Shown here: positions 7,830-17,667 of the stretch, one piece after another
How the letters are laid out: each line of letters opens with the position of its first letter
Position numbering within the stretch: position 1 is the first letter of the stretch
Origin: Bacteroidota bacterium
Lineage (GTDB): Bacteria; Bacteroidota; Bacteroidia; B-17B0; Aurantibacillaceae
Direction: 5' to 3'
Length of the DNA stretch: 64,000 nt
Assembly: GCA_013288015.1 (NCBI GenBank)
Contig: JABDCR010000004.1
Coordinates: 21,087-85,086 of the forward strand
Position numbers and translations under genes: made by a program
The notes under the pieces: generated by a model
What the model saw: the letters and a program-made list of their open reading frames with translations, nothing else
What the model was told of the DNA's origin: nothing
Databases searched by the model: none

Positions 7830-7874
7830 ATGCTCAAATTAAAATCGCATTTTTAACCTATAATATAATAAACT

Positions 7875-10142
7875 ATGGCTTTTGACATTGAGATGATTAA
7901 AAAGGTGTACGCAGCAATGCCTGCACGCATTGAAGCAGCCCGCAAAGCGTTGGGTCGCCCTTTGACTTTATCAGAGAAAATTTTGTTTTCGCATTTACAT
8001 GCCGAACAAAAATTTGAAAACTTTGAACGCGGAAAATCGTATGTAGATTTTGCGCCGGATAGAGTAACCATGCAGGATGCAACAGCTCAAATGGCTTTGT
8101 TGCAGTTTATGCAGGCGGGTCGCCCAAAAGTGGCTGTGCCATCTACCGTGCATTGCGACCATTTAATTACAGCAAAAGATAACTCAAAACCCGATTTAGA
8201 TAGAGCCATTAAAGTAAACAAAGAGGTTTACGACTTTTTATCGTCGGTAACAAATAAATACGGCATTGGTTTCTGGAAACCGGGTGCCGGTATCATTCAC
8301 CAGGTTATGCTAGAGAATTATGCTTTCCCCGGTGGAATGATGATTGGTACCGATAGTCATACCGTAAACGCGGGTGGTTTAGGCATGGTGGCAATTGGTG
8401 TTGGTGGTGCTGATGCTTGCGATGTAATGGCAGGCTTAGCTTGGGAGTTAAAATGGCCAAAACTTATTGGTGTTAAACTAACGGGTAAACTTAGCGGATG
8501 GTGTTCGGCAAAAGACATTATTTTAAAAGTAGCGGGTATTTTAACCGTAAAAGGCGGTACCGATAAAATTGTAGAATATTTTGGCGAAGGTTCTGAATCA
8601 CTTAGCTGTACAGGTAAAGGCACTATTGCAAACATGGGTGCTGAAATTGGAGCAACTACTTCAACTTTTGGTTACGACGATTCAATGGAGCGTTATTTAC
8701 GCGCTACTAACCGTGCCGATGTAGCTGATTTAGCAAACAAAATTAGAGAGCATTTAACAGGCGATAAAGAAGTTTATGCTGATCCTAAAAAATATTTTGA
8801 TGAAGTAATTGAAATCAACTTATCTGAATTAGAACCCTATGTAAATGGTCCTTTTACACCGGATTTAGCTACACCAATTTCTCAATTGAAAAAAGTAGCT
8901 ACCGAAAAAGGTTGGCCAATGAATGTGCAAGTAGGTTTAATAGGGTCTTGTACTAACTCATCATACGAAGATATTTCTCGTGCGGCATCATTAGCTAAAC
9001 AAGCATCTGATAAAAAATTAAAAGCGAAAGCAGAATTTACTATTACGCCGGGTTCTCAGCAAGTACGTTTTACTATTGAGCGCGATGGATTTATTGACAC
9101 CTTCAATAAAATTGGTGCTGAGGTTTTCTCTAACGCTTGCGGACCATGTATTGGCATGTGGGACAGACCGGGTGCTGATAAAAAAGAAAAAAACACTATC
9201 ATACACTCATTTAACAGAAACTTTGCTGCCCGTCAGGATGGTAACGCAAACACACACGCGTTTGTTGCATCGCCTGAAATTGTAACAGCACTTGCCATTG
9301 CCGGCGATTTAGGTTTTAATCCACTAACTGATACGTTAACTAACTCAGAGGGTCAACAAGTTAAATTAGATGCGCCAACAGGCTACGAATTACCACCTAA
9401 AGGTTTTGATGTTGATGATGCAGGTTATCAGGCACCGGCTGCTGATGGTAAAGGAGTAGAAATAAAAGTAAGTGTAGAAAGCGATCGTTTACAATTATTA
9501 GCCCCTTTTAAACCTTGGGAAGGAACTGATTTACATGGTTTAAAATTATTAATTCGTGTAAAAGGAAAATGTACTACCGACCATATTTCTATGGCGGGCC
9601 CATGGTTAAAATACCGCGGCCATTTAGATAACATTTCTAATAACATGTTAATTGGGGCTGTTAACTCCTATAACGAGAAAACAAACAGCGTAAAAAACCA
9701 GTTAGACGGAAGCTATAACGAAGTACCTAAAGTACAACGTGCTTATAAAGCACAAGGCATAGGCTCAATTGTTATTGGTGATGAAAACTATGGCGAAGGT
9801 TCATCTCGTGAGCACGCGGCAATGGAGCCTCGTTTCTTAGGTGTACGCGCGGTTATGGTAAAATCGTTTGCCCGTATCCACGAAACTAACTTGAAAAAAC
9901 AAGGCATGTTAGGTTTAACCTTTGCAAATAAAGAAGACTACAATAAAATACAAGAAGACGATACTATTGATATTGTTGGTTTAACTTCTTTTGCACCGGG
10001 TGTGCCATTAACGGTTGTGTTTACACATAAAGACGGAACTAAAGATGAAATTAAAGCTAACCATAGCTACAACGCTCAGCAAATTGAGTGGTTTAAAGCG
10101 GGTGGTGCTTTAAATATTATTAGAGCAAGCGTTAAAGCTTAA
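7875..10142 (+). CDS. acn: aconitate hydratase
   Basis: This 755-residue enzyme isomerises citrate to isocitrate in the TCA cycle. It shows the full aconitase signature set. [14 protein letters not shown] is at about residues 358-371 and [10 protein letters not shown] at about 421-430; together these give the three cysteines of the 4Fe-4S cluster. TPGSQQVR lies at about 394-401. The C-terminal swivel domain carries [19 protein letters not shown] at about 635-653. Length and motif spacing match the mitochondrial-type enzyme (about 750 residues) rather than the longer AcnA/IRP type. It is a single-gene unit, with a terminator hairpin about 105 bp downstream and recQ facing it from the right. 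Confidence 0.97.
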   Translation: MAFDIEMIKKVYAAMPARIEAARKALGRPLTLSEKILFSHLHAEQKFENFERGKSYVDFAPDRVTMQDATAQMALLQFMQAGRPKVAVPSTVHCDHLITAKDNSKPDLDRAIKVNKEVYDFLSSVTNKYGIGFWKPGAGIIHQVMLENYAFPGGMMIGTDSHTVNAGGLGMVAIGVGGADACDVMAGLAWELKWPKLIGVKLTGKLSGWCSAKDIILKVAGILTVKGGTDKIVEYFGEGSESLSCTGKGTIANMGAEIGATTSTFGYDDSMERYLRATNRADVADLANKIREHLTGDKEVYADPKKYFDEVIEINLSELEPYVNGPFTPDLATPISQLKKVATEKGWPMNVQVGLIGSCTNSSYEDISRAASLAKQASDKKLKAKAEFTITPGSQQVRFTIERDGFIDTFNKIGAEVFSNACGPCIGMWDRPGADKKEKNTIIHSFNRNFAARQDGNANTHAFVASPEIVTALAIAGDLGFNPLTDTLTNSEGQQVKLDAPTGYELPPKGFDVDDAGYQAPAADGKGVEIKVSVESDRLQLLAPFKPWEGTDLHGLKLLIRVKGKCTTDHISMAGPWLKYRGHLDNISNNMLIGAVNSYNEKTNSVKNQLDGSYNEVPKVQRAYKAQGIGSIVIGDENYGEGSSREHAAMEPRFLGVRAVMVKSFARIHETNLKKQGMLGLTFANKEDYNKIQEDDTIDIVGLTSFAPGVPLTVVFTHKDGTKDEIKANHSYNAQQIEWFKAGGALNIIRASVKA

Positions 10143-10147
10143 CTCCT

Positions 10148-10215
10148 GTCATTTCGAAGGAGGCACGACTGAGAAATCTGTTTAGAAACGGATTTCTCCC
10201 TCTGGTCGAAATGAC
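10148..10215. repeat. REP/MITE-like palindrome (copy 1)
   Basis: GTCATTTCGA...GAGAAATCTG...GGATTTCTCCC...TCGAAATGAC forms an imperfect inverted repeat. The same ends recur at 20954-21032, 25776-25901 and 27360-27446. All lie in intergenic DNA; the copy at 27360-27446 also falls inside the upstream extension of a listed ORF. The right flank, CGAAATGACAACACACAAGCGAA, is repeated in inverse orientation at about 25760-25785. Confidence 0.75.
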
Positions 10216-10246
10216 AACACACAAGCGAAAGACAACAAACTATGAG

Positions 10247-10279
10247 AAAACCGCTTCACTAAAATGGAGCGGTTTTTTT
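10247..10279 (+). terminator. rho-independent terminator of acn
   Basis: AAAACCGCT-(12 nt)-AGCGGTTTTTTT is a 9-bp stem followed by a T-run, placed after acn and its REP element. Confidence 0.8.
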
Positions 10280-10316
10280 GTTTGGTAATTTCCCTCCTAA
10301 TAAGGCAAATAAAAAA

Positions 10317-10345
10317 AAAGGGCTTACAATTAATGTAAGCCCTTT
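10317..10345 (-). terminator. terminator of recQ (bidirectional-looking)
   Basis: AAAGGGCTTACA-attaa-TGTAAGCCCTTT is a perfect 12-bp stem preceded by a long A-run on the plus strand, which reads as a T-run after the hairpin on the minus strand. It lies 22 bp beyond the recQ stop. Confidence 0.85.
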
Positions 10346-10366
10346 CGTATTATTATAGAGAGTGGT

Positions 10367-12592
10367 TTAGTTAGCGTACTCGCTTAAAAACTTAATACGC
10401 ATTAAACGTACTTCTTCTTCGGTATAATCATCAGCGCCTAATTCTTTAAGGGCTGCTTCAATTGAGTCTGAAGTAGATTCGCGGAAATATTCAATCACTT
10501 CCTCTTGCTTCTCAACATCCATATTTTCATCTAAGTAATATTTGATATTAAGTTTAGTGCCTGAGAAAACAATGGTTTCCATTTCGTGTAATAAATCGTT
10601 AAACGATAACTGTTTTGATTTAGCTATGTTCTCTAAATTTATTTTACGATCAACATTTTGAATGATGTAAATTTTATTACCCGATTTGTTGGCAACCGAT
10701 TTTACCACCATATCCATTGGGCGTTCGATATCGTTTTCTTCTACATGCTTTTTAATTAAAGCAATGATAGATTTACCGAATTTAGTTGCTTTACCTTGGC
10801 CTACACCGTTGATATGCGTAAGCTCTTCAACCGTAATAGGATATTGTATAGCCATCTCTTCTAACGAAGTCTCGGCAAAAATAGCGTAAGGAGGTAATTT
10901 AGCCTGTTTAGATATTTTTTTAACCTCGTCTTTTAAAAGCGCGTACAACAACTCATCAGCAGCACCTGCGCCTTTGCCTGTTGGTGTAATGATATCATCA
11001 TCATCACTTCCTTCAGCACCACTGTAATCGTGGTCGCGTGCCACCATAATAGAATATGGTTTCTTTAAAAATGCTTTTCCTTTATCGCTTACTTTAAGCA
11101 AGCCGTAATTCTCAATGTCTTTAATAAGCAAGTTGTTTACCAATGCCTGACGGAACACAGCACTCCAGTAACGGTCGTCTTTATCATCTTCAACACCATC
11201 GCCAAACAATTTTAAATCGTTGTGCTTGTATGTTTTTCCGGTTGATGTAAGTGTACCCATCAACACATTAATAACATCTTTAGTTTTATGTTTTTCTTTA
11301 ACGGCAAGTACTGCGTTAAGTGCCAATGCAATGTCTTCTTTTCCTTCAGCTTTTTGTTTAGGATGACGGCAGTTATCGCAAAGGCTATTGCAATCAGCCT
11401 CATTAAAATCTTCGCCAAAATAGTGTAGTAAAACCTTGCGGCGGCAAGATGATGTTTCGGCAAAAGAAACCGTTTCGTTTAAAAGGCTTTTACCAATTTC
11501 CATTTCGGCAACCGGTTTACCTTTTAAAAACTTCTCTAACTTAACAATATCGTCATAGCTGTAAAAAGTAACACAGTTACCCTCACCGCCATCACGTCCT
11601 GCACGTCCTGTTTCCTGGTAATAGCTTTCTAATGATTTTGGAATATCGTGGTGTATTACAAAACGAACATCCGGCTTATCTATTCCCATGCCGAAGGCAA
11701 TGGTAGCTACAATTACGTTTAAATCTTCCATAAGGAAGCCGTCCTGCACTTTAGCACGCTCTTTGGCATCCATGCCTGCATGATACGGTGCGGCTTTTAT
11801 ACCGTTAACCTGTAGTGCCTCAGCAATCTCCTCCACCTTTTTACGGCTTAAGCAATAAACAATGCCCGATTTTCCGGCATTTTGCTTTACGTATTTTATA
11901 ATTTCTTTGTTTACGTTGGTTTTTGGGCGAATGTCATAATATAAGTTACCACGGTTAAACGATGACTTATATAAGTTAGCATCTAACATGCCTAAATTCT
12001 TCTGTATATCTAACTGAACTTTAGGGGTTGCGGTAGCGGTAAGGGCAATTACCGGGATGTTCATTTTCATGCGCTCGCTCACCTTATCTATAATGGGGCG
12101 TAAACGGCGATACTCAGGGCGGAAATCATGTCCCCACTCAGATATACAATGTGCCTCATCAATAGCAAAGAAAGATACGTTAAACTCGGTAAAGAATTTA
12201 ATATTATCTTCTTTTGTTAAAGTTTCAGGGGCTACATATAAAAGTTTGGTTTTTCCGGCAAGTACATCTTTTTTAACCTGGGTAATATCTGCCTTGTTTA
12301 AAGACGAGTTAAGGAAGTGGGCAATGCCATCTTCGTTACTAAAGCCTCTAATAGCATCTACCTGGTTTTTCATTAAAGCAATAAGTGGCGATACTATAAT
12401 AGCCGTACCCTCGCTTACAATGGCAGGTAATTGATAGCACAACGATTTACCCCCGCCCGTGGGCATAATAACAAAAGTATCTTTACCAGCTAAAATGCTG
12501 CTAATGATTTTTTCTTGATTCCCTTTAAATTTTCCGAAACCGAAAAACTTTTTAAGGGTGCCCTGTAGCGATAATTCAAGTGTTGCACTCAT
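10367..12592 (-). CDS. recQ: ATP-dependent DNA helicase RecQ
   Basis: This 741-residue 3'-5' DNA helicase unwinds forked and recombining DNA. The SF2 core occupies about residues 15-340, with Walker A MPTGGGKSLCYQ (about 43-54), the DEAH box AIDEAHCISEWGHDFRPEY (about 141-159), and motif VI YYQETGRAGRDG (about 325-336). A zinc-binding RQC region follows, with C..CDNC at about 390-405. An HRDC domain lies at about 535-620 (ITVEELTHINGVGQGKATKFG), with a short C-terminal extension rich in acidic residues. The gene is transcribed alone, divergent from the OmpA-family gene, and ends in a strong terminator. The length is longer than E. coli RecQ but normal for Bacteroidota. Confidence 0.96.
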   Translation of the reverse strand: MSATLELSLQGTLKKFFGFGKFKGNQEKIISSILAGKDTFVIMPTGGGKSLCYQLPAIVSEGTAIIVSPLIALMKNQVDAIRGFSNEDGIAHFLNSSLNKADITQVKKDVLAGKTKLLYVAPETLTKEDNIKFFTEFNVSFFAIDEAHCISEWGHDFRPEYRRLRPIIDKVSERMKMNIPVIALTATATPKVQLDIQKNLGMLDANLYKSSFNRGNLYYDIRPKTNVNKEIIKYVKQNAGKSGIVYCLSRKKVEEIAEALQVNGIKAAPYHAGMDAKERAKVQDGFLMEDLNVIVATIAFGMGIDKPDVRFVIHHDIPKSLESYYQETGRAGRDGGEGNCVTFYSYDDIVKLEKFLKGKPVAEMEIGKSLLNETVSFAETSSCRRKVLLHYFGEDFNEADCNSLCDNCRHPKQKAEGKEDIALALNAVLAVKEKHKTKDVINVLMGTLTSTGKTYKHNDLKLFGDGVEDDKDDRYWSAVFRQALVNNLLIKDIENYGLLKVSDKGKAFLKKPYSIMVARDHDYSGAEGSDDDDIITPTGKGAGAADELLYALLKDEVKKISKQAKLPPYAIFAETSLEEMAIQYPITVEELTHINGVGQGKATKFGKSIIALIKKHVEENDIERPMDMVVKSVANKSGNKIYIIQNVDRKINLENIAKSKQLSFNDLLHEMETIVFSGTKLNIKYYLDENMDVEKQEEVIEYFRESTSDSIEAALKELGADDYTEEEVRLMRIKFLSEYAN

Positions 12593-12785
12593 TTGTTATA
12601 TATTTTGAAATATGATTATTAACTGTTATATTTATACTAGTAACGTAAAGATATAGTAAAAATTTTGTTCTTATGAAAGTAGAACCCTTAAAAAAGTAAA
12701 AATTATACCAATTTGACTTTTTTGGCGATGAATGCAATTTTATGACAAAAACTGTTACATTTGTTAATGTACATTTTGTGTGTTT

Positions 12786-15071
12786 ATGAAGAAAATTGTT
12801 TCTATAGTTTTTTTATTGATTTTAGTAAATAAGGTTTTCTCTCAAAAAGCTGAGTATTTAAAGGCTTTTACACAGGGTAACTTTTTATTTTTAGAAAAAA
12901 ATTACGATATGGCTCTGCAAAGCTACAAGCAAGCTTATGCCTATGATTCTACCAATGCTAATATAAATTACAAAATAGGTGCTTGTTATATGAATTTGCC
13001 TTCTAAAAAGAAAAAGGCAATGCCTTACATGGAAAAAGCCATTGTAAGTGTTAACCGTAATTATCATGAGGATGAACCGGGTGAAAAAGCAGCACCGCGC
13101 GATGCTTATTATTATTATGGCAAGGCACTCCATCTTTCCGGAAAATTTGAGGATGCTATTGTTCAGTTCGAAAAATATAGGTTAATGGTAGCTAAGGATA
13201 AGGAGCTACTAAAAGAGGTACAAAGACAAATTGAAACCTGCCGTAACGCTATTTTATTAAACAAAAACCCTGAAAACATTTTGATTAAAAACCTGGGCGA
13301 TTCTATTAATACAGAATATGCCGATTATGGTCCGGTAATAAATGCCGATGAAAGTGTATTGATGTTTACGTCTCGTCGTCCGGGCAGTACAGGTGGTGAA
13401 AGAGGAACCGATAATAATTTTTACGACGATATTTATATAAGTAAAAGAAGGACTGATGGGGCATGGGGATATCCCAGTAATTTCCTTCCGGGGCTTAACA
13501 CCAATTCAAACGAGGCAACTATTGGTTTATCGGCCGATGGACAAAAGCTTTATATATATAAGGACGTTAACGGTGGAGATATTTTTTATAGCACCCTTGC
13601 CGGAGATTCATGGTCGACCCCTGTACCTTTTGGACCTGAAATAAACTCACCAAATTTTGAAACGCACTTAACTATTTCTACCGACAGCAGCGTTCTTTAT
13701 TTTTCGGGCGAACGCCCGGGTAACATGGGTGGTGTTGATATATATAGATGTACCAGATTGCCTAATGGGAAATGGAGTCAGGCTTATTTGTTAGATTCTA
13801 CCATTAATTCAAAATATAACGAAGATGCGCCTTATTTGCACCCCGATGGAAAAAAACTTTTCTTTTCATCAGAAGGACATAACAGTATGGGCGGACTAGA
13901 TATTTTTTATACCCTGATATCTACCGATGAAAATGGAAATACTGTTTACTCTACCCCCATAAATTTAAGAGCACCTATAAATACACCCGATGACGATGAG
14001 TTTTATGTGCCAACGGCTGATGGAATACATGCTTATTTCTCATCAGCACGCGAGGGCGGTTATGGCGACCAAGATATATACATTGCCGATTTACCAAAAG
14101 ACATACAAGTTGACCCTTTAGTTTTATTAAAAGGCATTGTAACATTTGATGGCGGGCACGACCGACCTGAAAAAGTGGAGATAAATATTTTTGATGTAGA
14201 AACTAATGAGCTGGTTGCAAAATGTAAACCAAACGCCCTAACCGGAAAATATTTAGCCATACTAAACCCTGGGCCATTGGGTAAAAAGTTTTTATTAAAA
14301 TTTGAGGCAACAGGGTTTCAACCCTCTACACAAACAATTGATGTGTTACCGGGTTCGGCTTATCGTGTGGTGGAGAAAGAAGTTGAGTTTGAGTTTATGA
14401 ACATGGAAAGTAAATCAGCAACTACCATATCGATGGGAGGATTGATTACGAACGAAGACATGGAATCTATTTTAGATGTGCAGGTGGTTGTTAAGGATAA
14501 TAATACAGGCGAGCTTATAAAAACATACACCACCAGTAGCGATGTTGGTTTTTATTATTTAGTGCTAGACCGTGGCCGTAACTACAACATAAGTTTTGAA
14601 GCACCGGGTTATTTGTTTCAATCGCAAAACGTAGACATTCCTAAAAAGGCCGAATCTCAGCACGTAGAAATTTTAAAGAGCATTAAGCTTGAGCACATAC
14701 AAAAAGGAGTTAAGATGACACTTAACAACATATTTTTTGATAAAAATAAAGCCACTATTCGCAAACAATCGGAAGTGGAATTGGAAACAGTTTACAAACT
14801 TTTAAAAGAACATGCTGATGTGGTTGTTGAAGTATCGGGTCATACAGATAATGCGGGTAGCGATGCAATCAATAAAAAACTATCGTTAGACCGTGCCAAA
14901 GCCGTAGTAGCTTACTTAACTAAAAAGGGTGTGCCTGCTAAACAACTTATAGCTAAAGGTTATGGCTCTAGTCAACCCGTGGCCGAAAACAAATTACCAA
15001 ACGGCAAACCCGACCTTGAGGGCATGCAAAAAAACCGCCGTGTTGAATTGAAGATTGAGAATTCTAAGTAA
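12786..15071 (+). CDS. OmpA-family protein with TPR and PD40 repeats
   Basis: The ATG at 12786 gives a clean signal peptide (MKKIVSIVFLLILVNKVFSQ); the track start 6 bp earlier is GTG. The mature protein has TPR-like helices at about 25-150 and a PD40/WD40-like beta-propeller at about 175-440 (repeats such as LMFTSRRPGS, LYFSGERPG, LFFSSEGHNSMGG). Two carboxypeptidase-regulatory-like beta domains lie at about 450-640. A C-terminal OmpA domain follows, with peptidoglycan-binding VEVSGHTDNAGSD and KKLSLDRAKAVVAYL. This architecture is like PorE and related proteins that tie the outer membrane or T9SS apparatus to the cell wall. The ortholog cannot be fixed here. TACATTTG at 12756-12763 is a plausible -7 box. 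Confidence 0.88.
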   Translation: MKKIVSIVFLLILVNKVFSQKAEYLKAFTQGNFLFLEKNYDMALQSYKQAYAYDSTNANINYKIGACYMNLPSKKKKAMPYMEKAIVSVNRNYHEDEPGEKAAPRDAYYYYGKALHLSGKFEDAIVQFEKYRLMVAKDKELLKEVQRQIETCRNAILLNKNPENILIKNLGDSINTEYADYGPVINADESVLMFTSRRPGSTGGERGTDNNFYDDIYISKRRTDGAWGYPSNFLPGLNTNSNEATIGLSADGQKLYIYKDVNGGDIFYSTLAGDSWSTPVPFGPEINSPNFETHLTISTDSSVLYFSGERPGNMGGVDIYRCTRLPNGKWSQAYLLDSTINSKYNEDAPYLHPDGKKLFFSSEGHNSMGGLDIFYTLISTDENGNTVYSTPINLRAPINTPDDDEFYVPTADGIHAYFSSAREGGYGDQDIYIADLPKDIQVDPLVLLKGIVTFDGGHDRPEKVEINIFDVETNELVAKCKPNALTGKYLAILNPGPLGKKFLLKFEATGFQPSTQTIDVLPGSAYRVVEKEVEFEFMNMESKSATTISMGGLITNEDMESILDVQVVVKDNNTGELIKTYTTSSDVGFYYLVLDRGRNYNISFEAPGYLFQSQNVDIPKKAESQHVEILKSIKLEHIQKGVKMTLNNIFFDKNKATIRKQSEVELETVYKLLKEHADVVVEVSGHTDNAGSDAINKKLSLDRAKAVVAYLTKKGVPAKQLIAKGYGSSQPVAENKLPNGKPDLEGMQKNRRVELKIENSK

Positions 15072-15121
15072 ACTTTTGAGATTACATTATTTTTATTAGG
15101 GATAACCCGATAAGGGCAAAA

Positions 15122-15547
15122 ATGAATAAAAAGAACATTACAACATTAGCAATAGTTTTCTTTCATTTTTTTATCCTTGGTCAAAATAATTGTATTAGAG
15201 TAGATACGGTTAAATATTCAAAAAACACTGTTTTTCTTTGCAAATGGGATAGATTAATAGGAGGCGAAATCTTTAATCCGGAAAAACTAATAAAGAAGAC
15301 TGATACAGCCTATCAATGTAGAATTTATGTTGTAAGGCTTAAAGATAAAACGGAAAATAATTTTAAAGGCATCCTGTTTGACGAAAGCCCTGAGGTTATA
15401 AGAAAGTATCATTTTAAATTAAATGACCCTTTTTCTATCCCATGTTTTAATGATACAAGTTTGGTAAACGAAATAACTGTAGTTTCTGGTTGGGTAAATA
15501 CAAAAATAAAATTTGAAAAAAAGCCGGGTAAGTGTAAAGAAGAATAA
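15122..15547 (+). CDS. exported protein of unknown function (141 aa)
   Basis: The N-terminus NKKNITTLAIVFFHFFILGQ is a signal peptide. The mature part is strand-rich, with the segments 'CIRVDTVKYSKNTVFLCKWDRLIGG' and 'IRKYHFKLNDPFSIPCF'. It has no recognised domain. It lies 50 bp after the OmpA-family gene on the same strand, so cotranscription is possible. The protein is predicted to be periplasmic. Confidence 0.55.
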   Translation: MNKKNITTLAIVFFHFFILGQNNCIRVDTVKYSKNTVFLCKWDRLIGGEIFNPEKLIKKTDTAYQCRIYVVRLKDKTENNFKGILFDESPEVIRKYHFKLNDPFSIPCFNDTSLVNEITVVSGWVNTKIKFEKKPGKCKEE

Positions 15548-15652
15548 AAAACATATAGAAATTAATGCTTGCAATATTCTTTCGCCCCTGTTGTTTTTGC
15601 TGCTAATAACCCAAAAGGGCGCAAAAGAAATTTTTATTAAATTTGGTATACT

Positions 15653-16291
15653 TTGAAGAAAACCACTTTTATAATTGCCACGCTAATTTTCTGTTGTTTT
15701 ACTTTTTGGTTTTGCGAAAAAAATGCTTTAACCAATATTGAGATACACGGACGTGTACTTAATTTTTGGGATAAATCTCCTATGCCTTCTCAAGTACAAT
15801 TATGGGTAGGTGGTTCTATGCCGGGTACTAATGGTACTACCAATTATGGAAATTTTGCAACAAATGCCGATGGCAGTTTTGATGTAAAATCAAATGGCCA
15901 ATGGAACGGTAATGATTATACGCTTGTTTTTATCCCAGCAAATACCAGTGGAGATGAGTTTAATGCGCATTATACGGTAAGTAATAATCAAAATCTTAAT
16001 GCAGGTGATATTCTTACAGGTCACGTTACTATTGTCTGTAAAATAACGCTTAATTCTGTATCAGGAGCTTCAATTAATTTTTTGCAGATTGGGTCAGCCC
16101 CTCAAACTACTTTTACTGCCGGAACTCATACAGTTATTACAGCCTCCTCGTATTATGATAGCGATGCAATAAAAAATGTCGGTAATTTTTATCCGATTAC
16201 TTACAGCTTAAGTACCGGTACAACAGATACAACCATTATGGTTCCTTTGCATCCACCGGCAGATACTGCCAGTGTTACTATTAATTATTAA
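15653..16291 (+). CDS. lipoprotein-like protein with carboxypeptidase-regulatory-like fold
   Basis: The 212-residue ORF starts at TTG (15653); no in-frame ATG precedes it. The N-terminus (KKTTFIIATLIFCCFTFWFCEKN) is a hydrophobic leader with a cysteine and charged residues after it, suggesting a lipoprotein. Residues about 28-110 (IEIHGRVLNFWDKSPMPSQVQLWVGG..GSFDVK..YTLVFIPAN) match a Cna-B/carboxypeptidase regulatory-like beta-sandwich. The rest looks like a second such domain. The role is probably structural at the cell surface. The gene stands alone and ends 20 bp before the first island repeat at 16311. Confidence 0.6.
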   Translation: MKKTTFIIATLIFCCFTFWFCEKNALTNIEIHGRVLNFWDKSPMPSQVQLWVGGSMPGTNGTTNYGNFATNADGSFDVKSNGQWNGNDYTLVFIPANTSGDEFNAHYTVSNNQNLNAGDILTGHVTIVCKITLNSVSGASINFLQIGSAPQTTFTAGTHTVITASSYYDSDAIKNVGNFYPITYSLSTGTTDTTIMVPLHPPADTASVTINY

Positions 16292-16310
16292 TAGTAAGCC
16301 TACTACCACA

Positions 16311-16340
16311 CCCCACCAAATAATCAGCTAAACCAATATT
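16311..16340. repeat. primase-3'-end repeat, copy R1 (short)
   Basis: CCCACCAAATAATCAGCTAAA is identical over about 18 bp to the end of the primase-like gene (CCACCAAATAATCAGCTAAATC at about 24844). The similarity then stops. It lies at the 3' end of the minus-strand gene at 16346. Confidence 0.6.
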
Positions 16341-16345
16341 GTAAA

Positions 16346-16918
16346 TTAATTGCGTTTTGTTTGGTAGTGCAGGGCAATTACGCCACAAGCAAATGTTTTG
16401 CTTTCTATAAATTTTAGTTTAGTTATTTCGGTAACATTTTTAAATAGTGGCATTCCTTTGCCAAGCAATATGGGGTTAACAAATAACCAAAACTCATCAA
16501 TTAGCCCCTCACTTAATAAGGAATGAGAAGCACGCGGGCTACCGAAAATTAAAATATTTTTTCCGGCCTGGTTTTTTATTTTATTTATGTTGTCTGCAAG
16601 GTGGTCGCTAATAACGGTAGTGTTGTTAAGTCCTTTTTCACTAAGTGTTTTTGATAAAACAATTTTTGAAACCTTGTTATACCAAGCCGAATGTTCTTTA
16701 TCGTGTTTAGATGCGTTTGGCTTTTCGCCCGCTTTTGGCCAATAAGCCTGCATCATATCATAGGTTACTCGGCCATAAAGTGCAGTATCGGCTTTGTCAG
16801 TCATAGTGCCAACAAAGTCAAACATAGCCTCGTCTAAAGTTATCCAGTTCATTTCTCCGTTAAGTCCTGCCACAAAGCCGTCAAGCGAAGTGTGCATAAA
16901 AAAAATTAAATTTCTCAT
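16346..16918 (-). CDS. dihydrofolate-reductase-family protein (RibD C-terminal-like)
   Basis: This 190-residue protein opens MRNLIFFMHTSLDGFVAG and carries 'TALYGRVTYDMM' (about 46-57), 'IVLSKTL', 'NILIFGSPRASHSLLSEGLIDEFWLFVNPILLGKGMPLF'. It is a typical NADPH-binding RibD-C/DHFR-like fold, common in environmental bacteria, and the actual substrate is usually unknown. It may reduce a pterin, a flavin precursor or another small molecule. It lies between two direct repeats (16311 and 16997), unlike its neighbours in orientation, and so looks like a mobile insert. No operon partners. Confidence 0.85.
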   Translation of the reverse strand: MRNLIFFMHTSLDGFVAGLNGEMNWITLDEAMFDFVGTMTDKADTALYGRVTYDMMQAYWPKAGEKPNASKHDKEHSAWYNKVSKIVLSKTLSEKGLNNTTVISDHLADNINKIKNQAGKNILIFGSPRASHSLLSEGLIDEFWLFVNPILLGKGMPLFKNVTEITKLKFIESKTFACGVIALHYQTKRN

Positions 16919-16996
16919 TTTAATTAGGTTTCTTGTTTTTTTGGGTGTATCAAAACTAATTATTTTCTGTAAATAGTAAAACGAAGCTTTGTTTTT

Positions 16997-17037
16997 AATC
17001 TATTACAAGTTGCCAAATAATCGGCTAAATCTAAGTC
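16997..17037. repeat. primase-3'-end repeat, copy R2
   Basis: TCTATTACAAGTTGCCAAATAATCGGCTAAATCTAAGTCTTA aligns with the primase end CCACCAAATAATCAGCTAAATCTAAGCCTT. It shares the extra left flank TCTATTACAAG with copy R3 at 17561. Confidence 0.65.
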
Positions 17038-17136
17038 TTATAAAAATCTGGCATATTTTTTATGACCTATTAAAATCTTTTTGTTTGAGAAATTTGTTCT
17101 ACAACTAATTGTAAATAAATTGTAAAATTTGCAGTC

Positions 17137-17550
17137 ATGAAACCGCCCGAGAAAATATTTGAAACCAACAAATACAAACTAACCTTTCATAACATTAATT
17201 TTTATGAAATATTAATAAAAGAAAATGTAACATTAGATGTAGAACTACTTTTAGAGATTAAAAATATATCTGAAAATAATCACCTGCACACCAAATCCTG
17301 CATTTTAGTTGAAGGAGTAGGTTTTTTTAATGTAACAAAAGAAGTACGCGAATTAGGTGCCGAAAAAAAATTCTCTGCAAGAGCAATGGCTGTTGCCTGT
17401 TTTTTTAAAAACCCAAGCTTGTTGCTTATAGGCGAGTTATATAATAAAATTAATAAACCCGCTGTAGAAACAAAAATGTTTACCAATAGAGAAAAAGCAA
17501 AAAATTGGCTAAAATCCTTTATAGAAGCGGATAGTAATATTAGAATATAA
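17137..17550 (+). CDS. STAS/SpoIIAA-like small cytosolic protein
   Basis: This 137-residue soluble protein has alternating strands and helices. The segments 'FYEILIKENVTLDVELLLEIKNI', 'ILVEGVGFFNVTKEVRELGAEK' and 'TNREKAKNWLKSFIEA' resemble the SpoIIAA/STAS-like proteins frequent in Bacteroidota (DUF7793 type). The final 'A..WLKSF' is typical of that group. The function is unknown. The gene lies between direct repeats R2 and R3, with no partner gene in the same interval. It lacks the conserved phosphorylatable serine region I would expect in a true anti-sigma antagonist. Confidence 0.55.
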   Translation: MKPPEKIFETNKYKLTFHNINFYEILIKENVTLDVELLLEIKNISENNHLHTKSCILVEGVGFFNVTKEVRELGAEKKFSARAMAVACFFKNPSLLLIGELYNKINKPAVETKMFTNREKAKNWLKSFIEADSNIRI

Positions 17551-17560
17551 TTTAGTTTTT

Positions 17561-17613
17561 TATCTATTACAAGCCACCGAATTTAAACCTTGTTGTTTTT
17601 GTTGTGGCTTGGC
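17561..17613. repeat. primase-3'-end repeat, copy R3 (diverged)
   Basis: TCTATTACAAGCCACCGAATTTAAACCTTGTTGTTTTTGTTGTGGC follows the pattern of R4-R6 (CCACCAAATAATC...AGCCTTGTTGTTTTTC..TTTGGGTGGC), with a short internal deletion. It starts 11 bp after the stop at 17550. Confidence 0.55.
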
Positions 17614-17667
17614 TTGAGGTTTTAATAAAGTAAAAAATTTCTATTTTTATGCGAGAAAATACCGGGC

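Noticed and set aside
7897-8635. Minus-strand ORFs inside aconitase
   Set aside because: Antisense shadows of the acn coding region; acn has the full set of family motifs.
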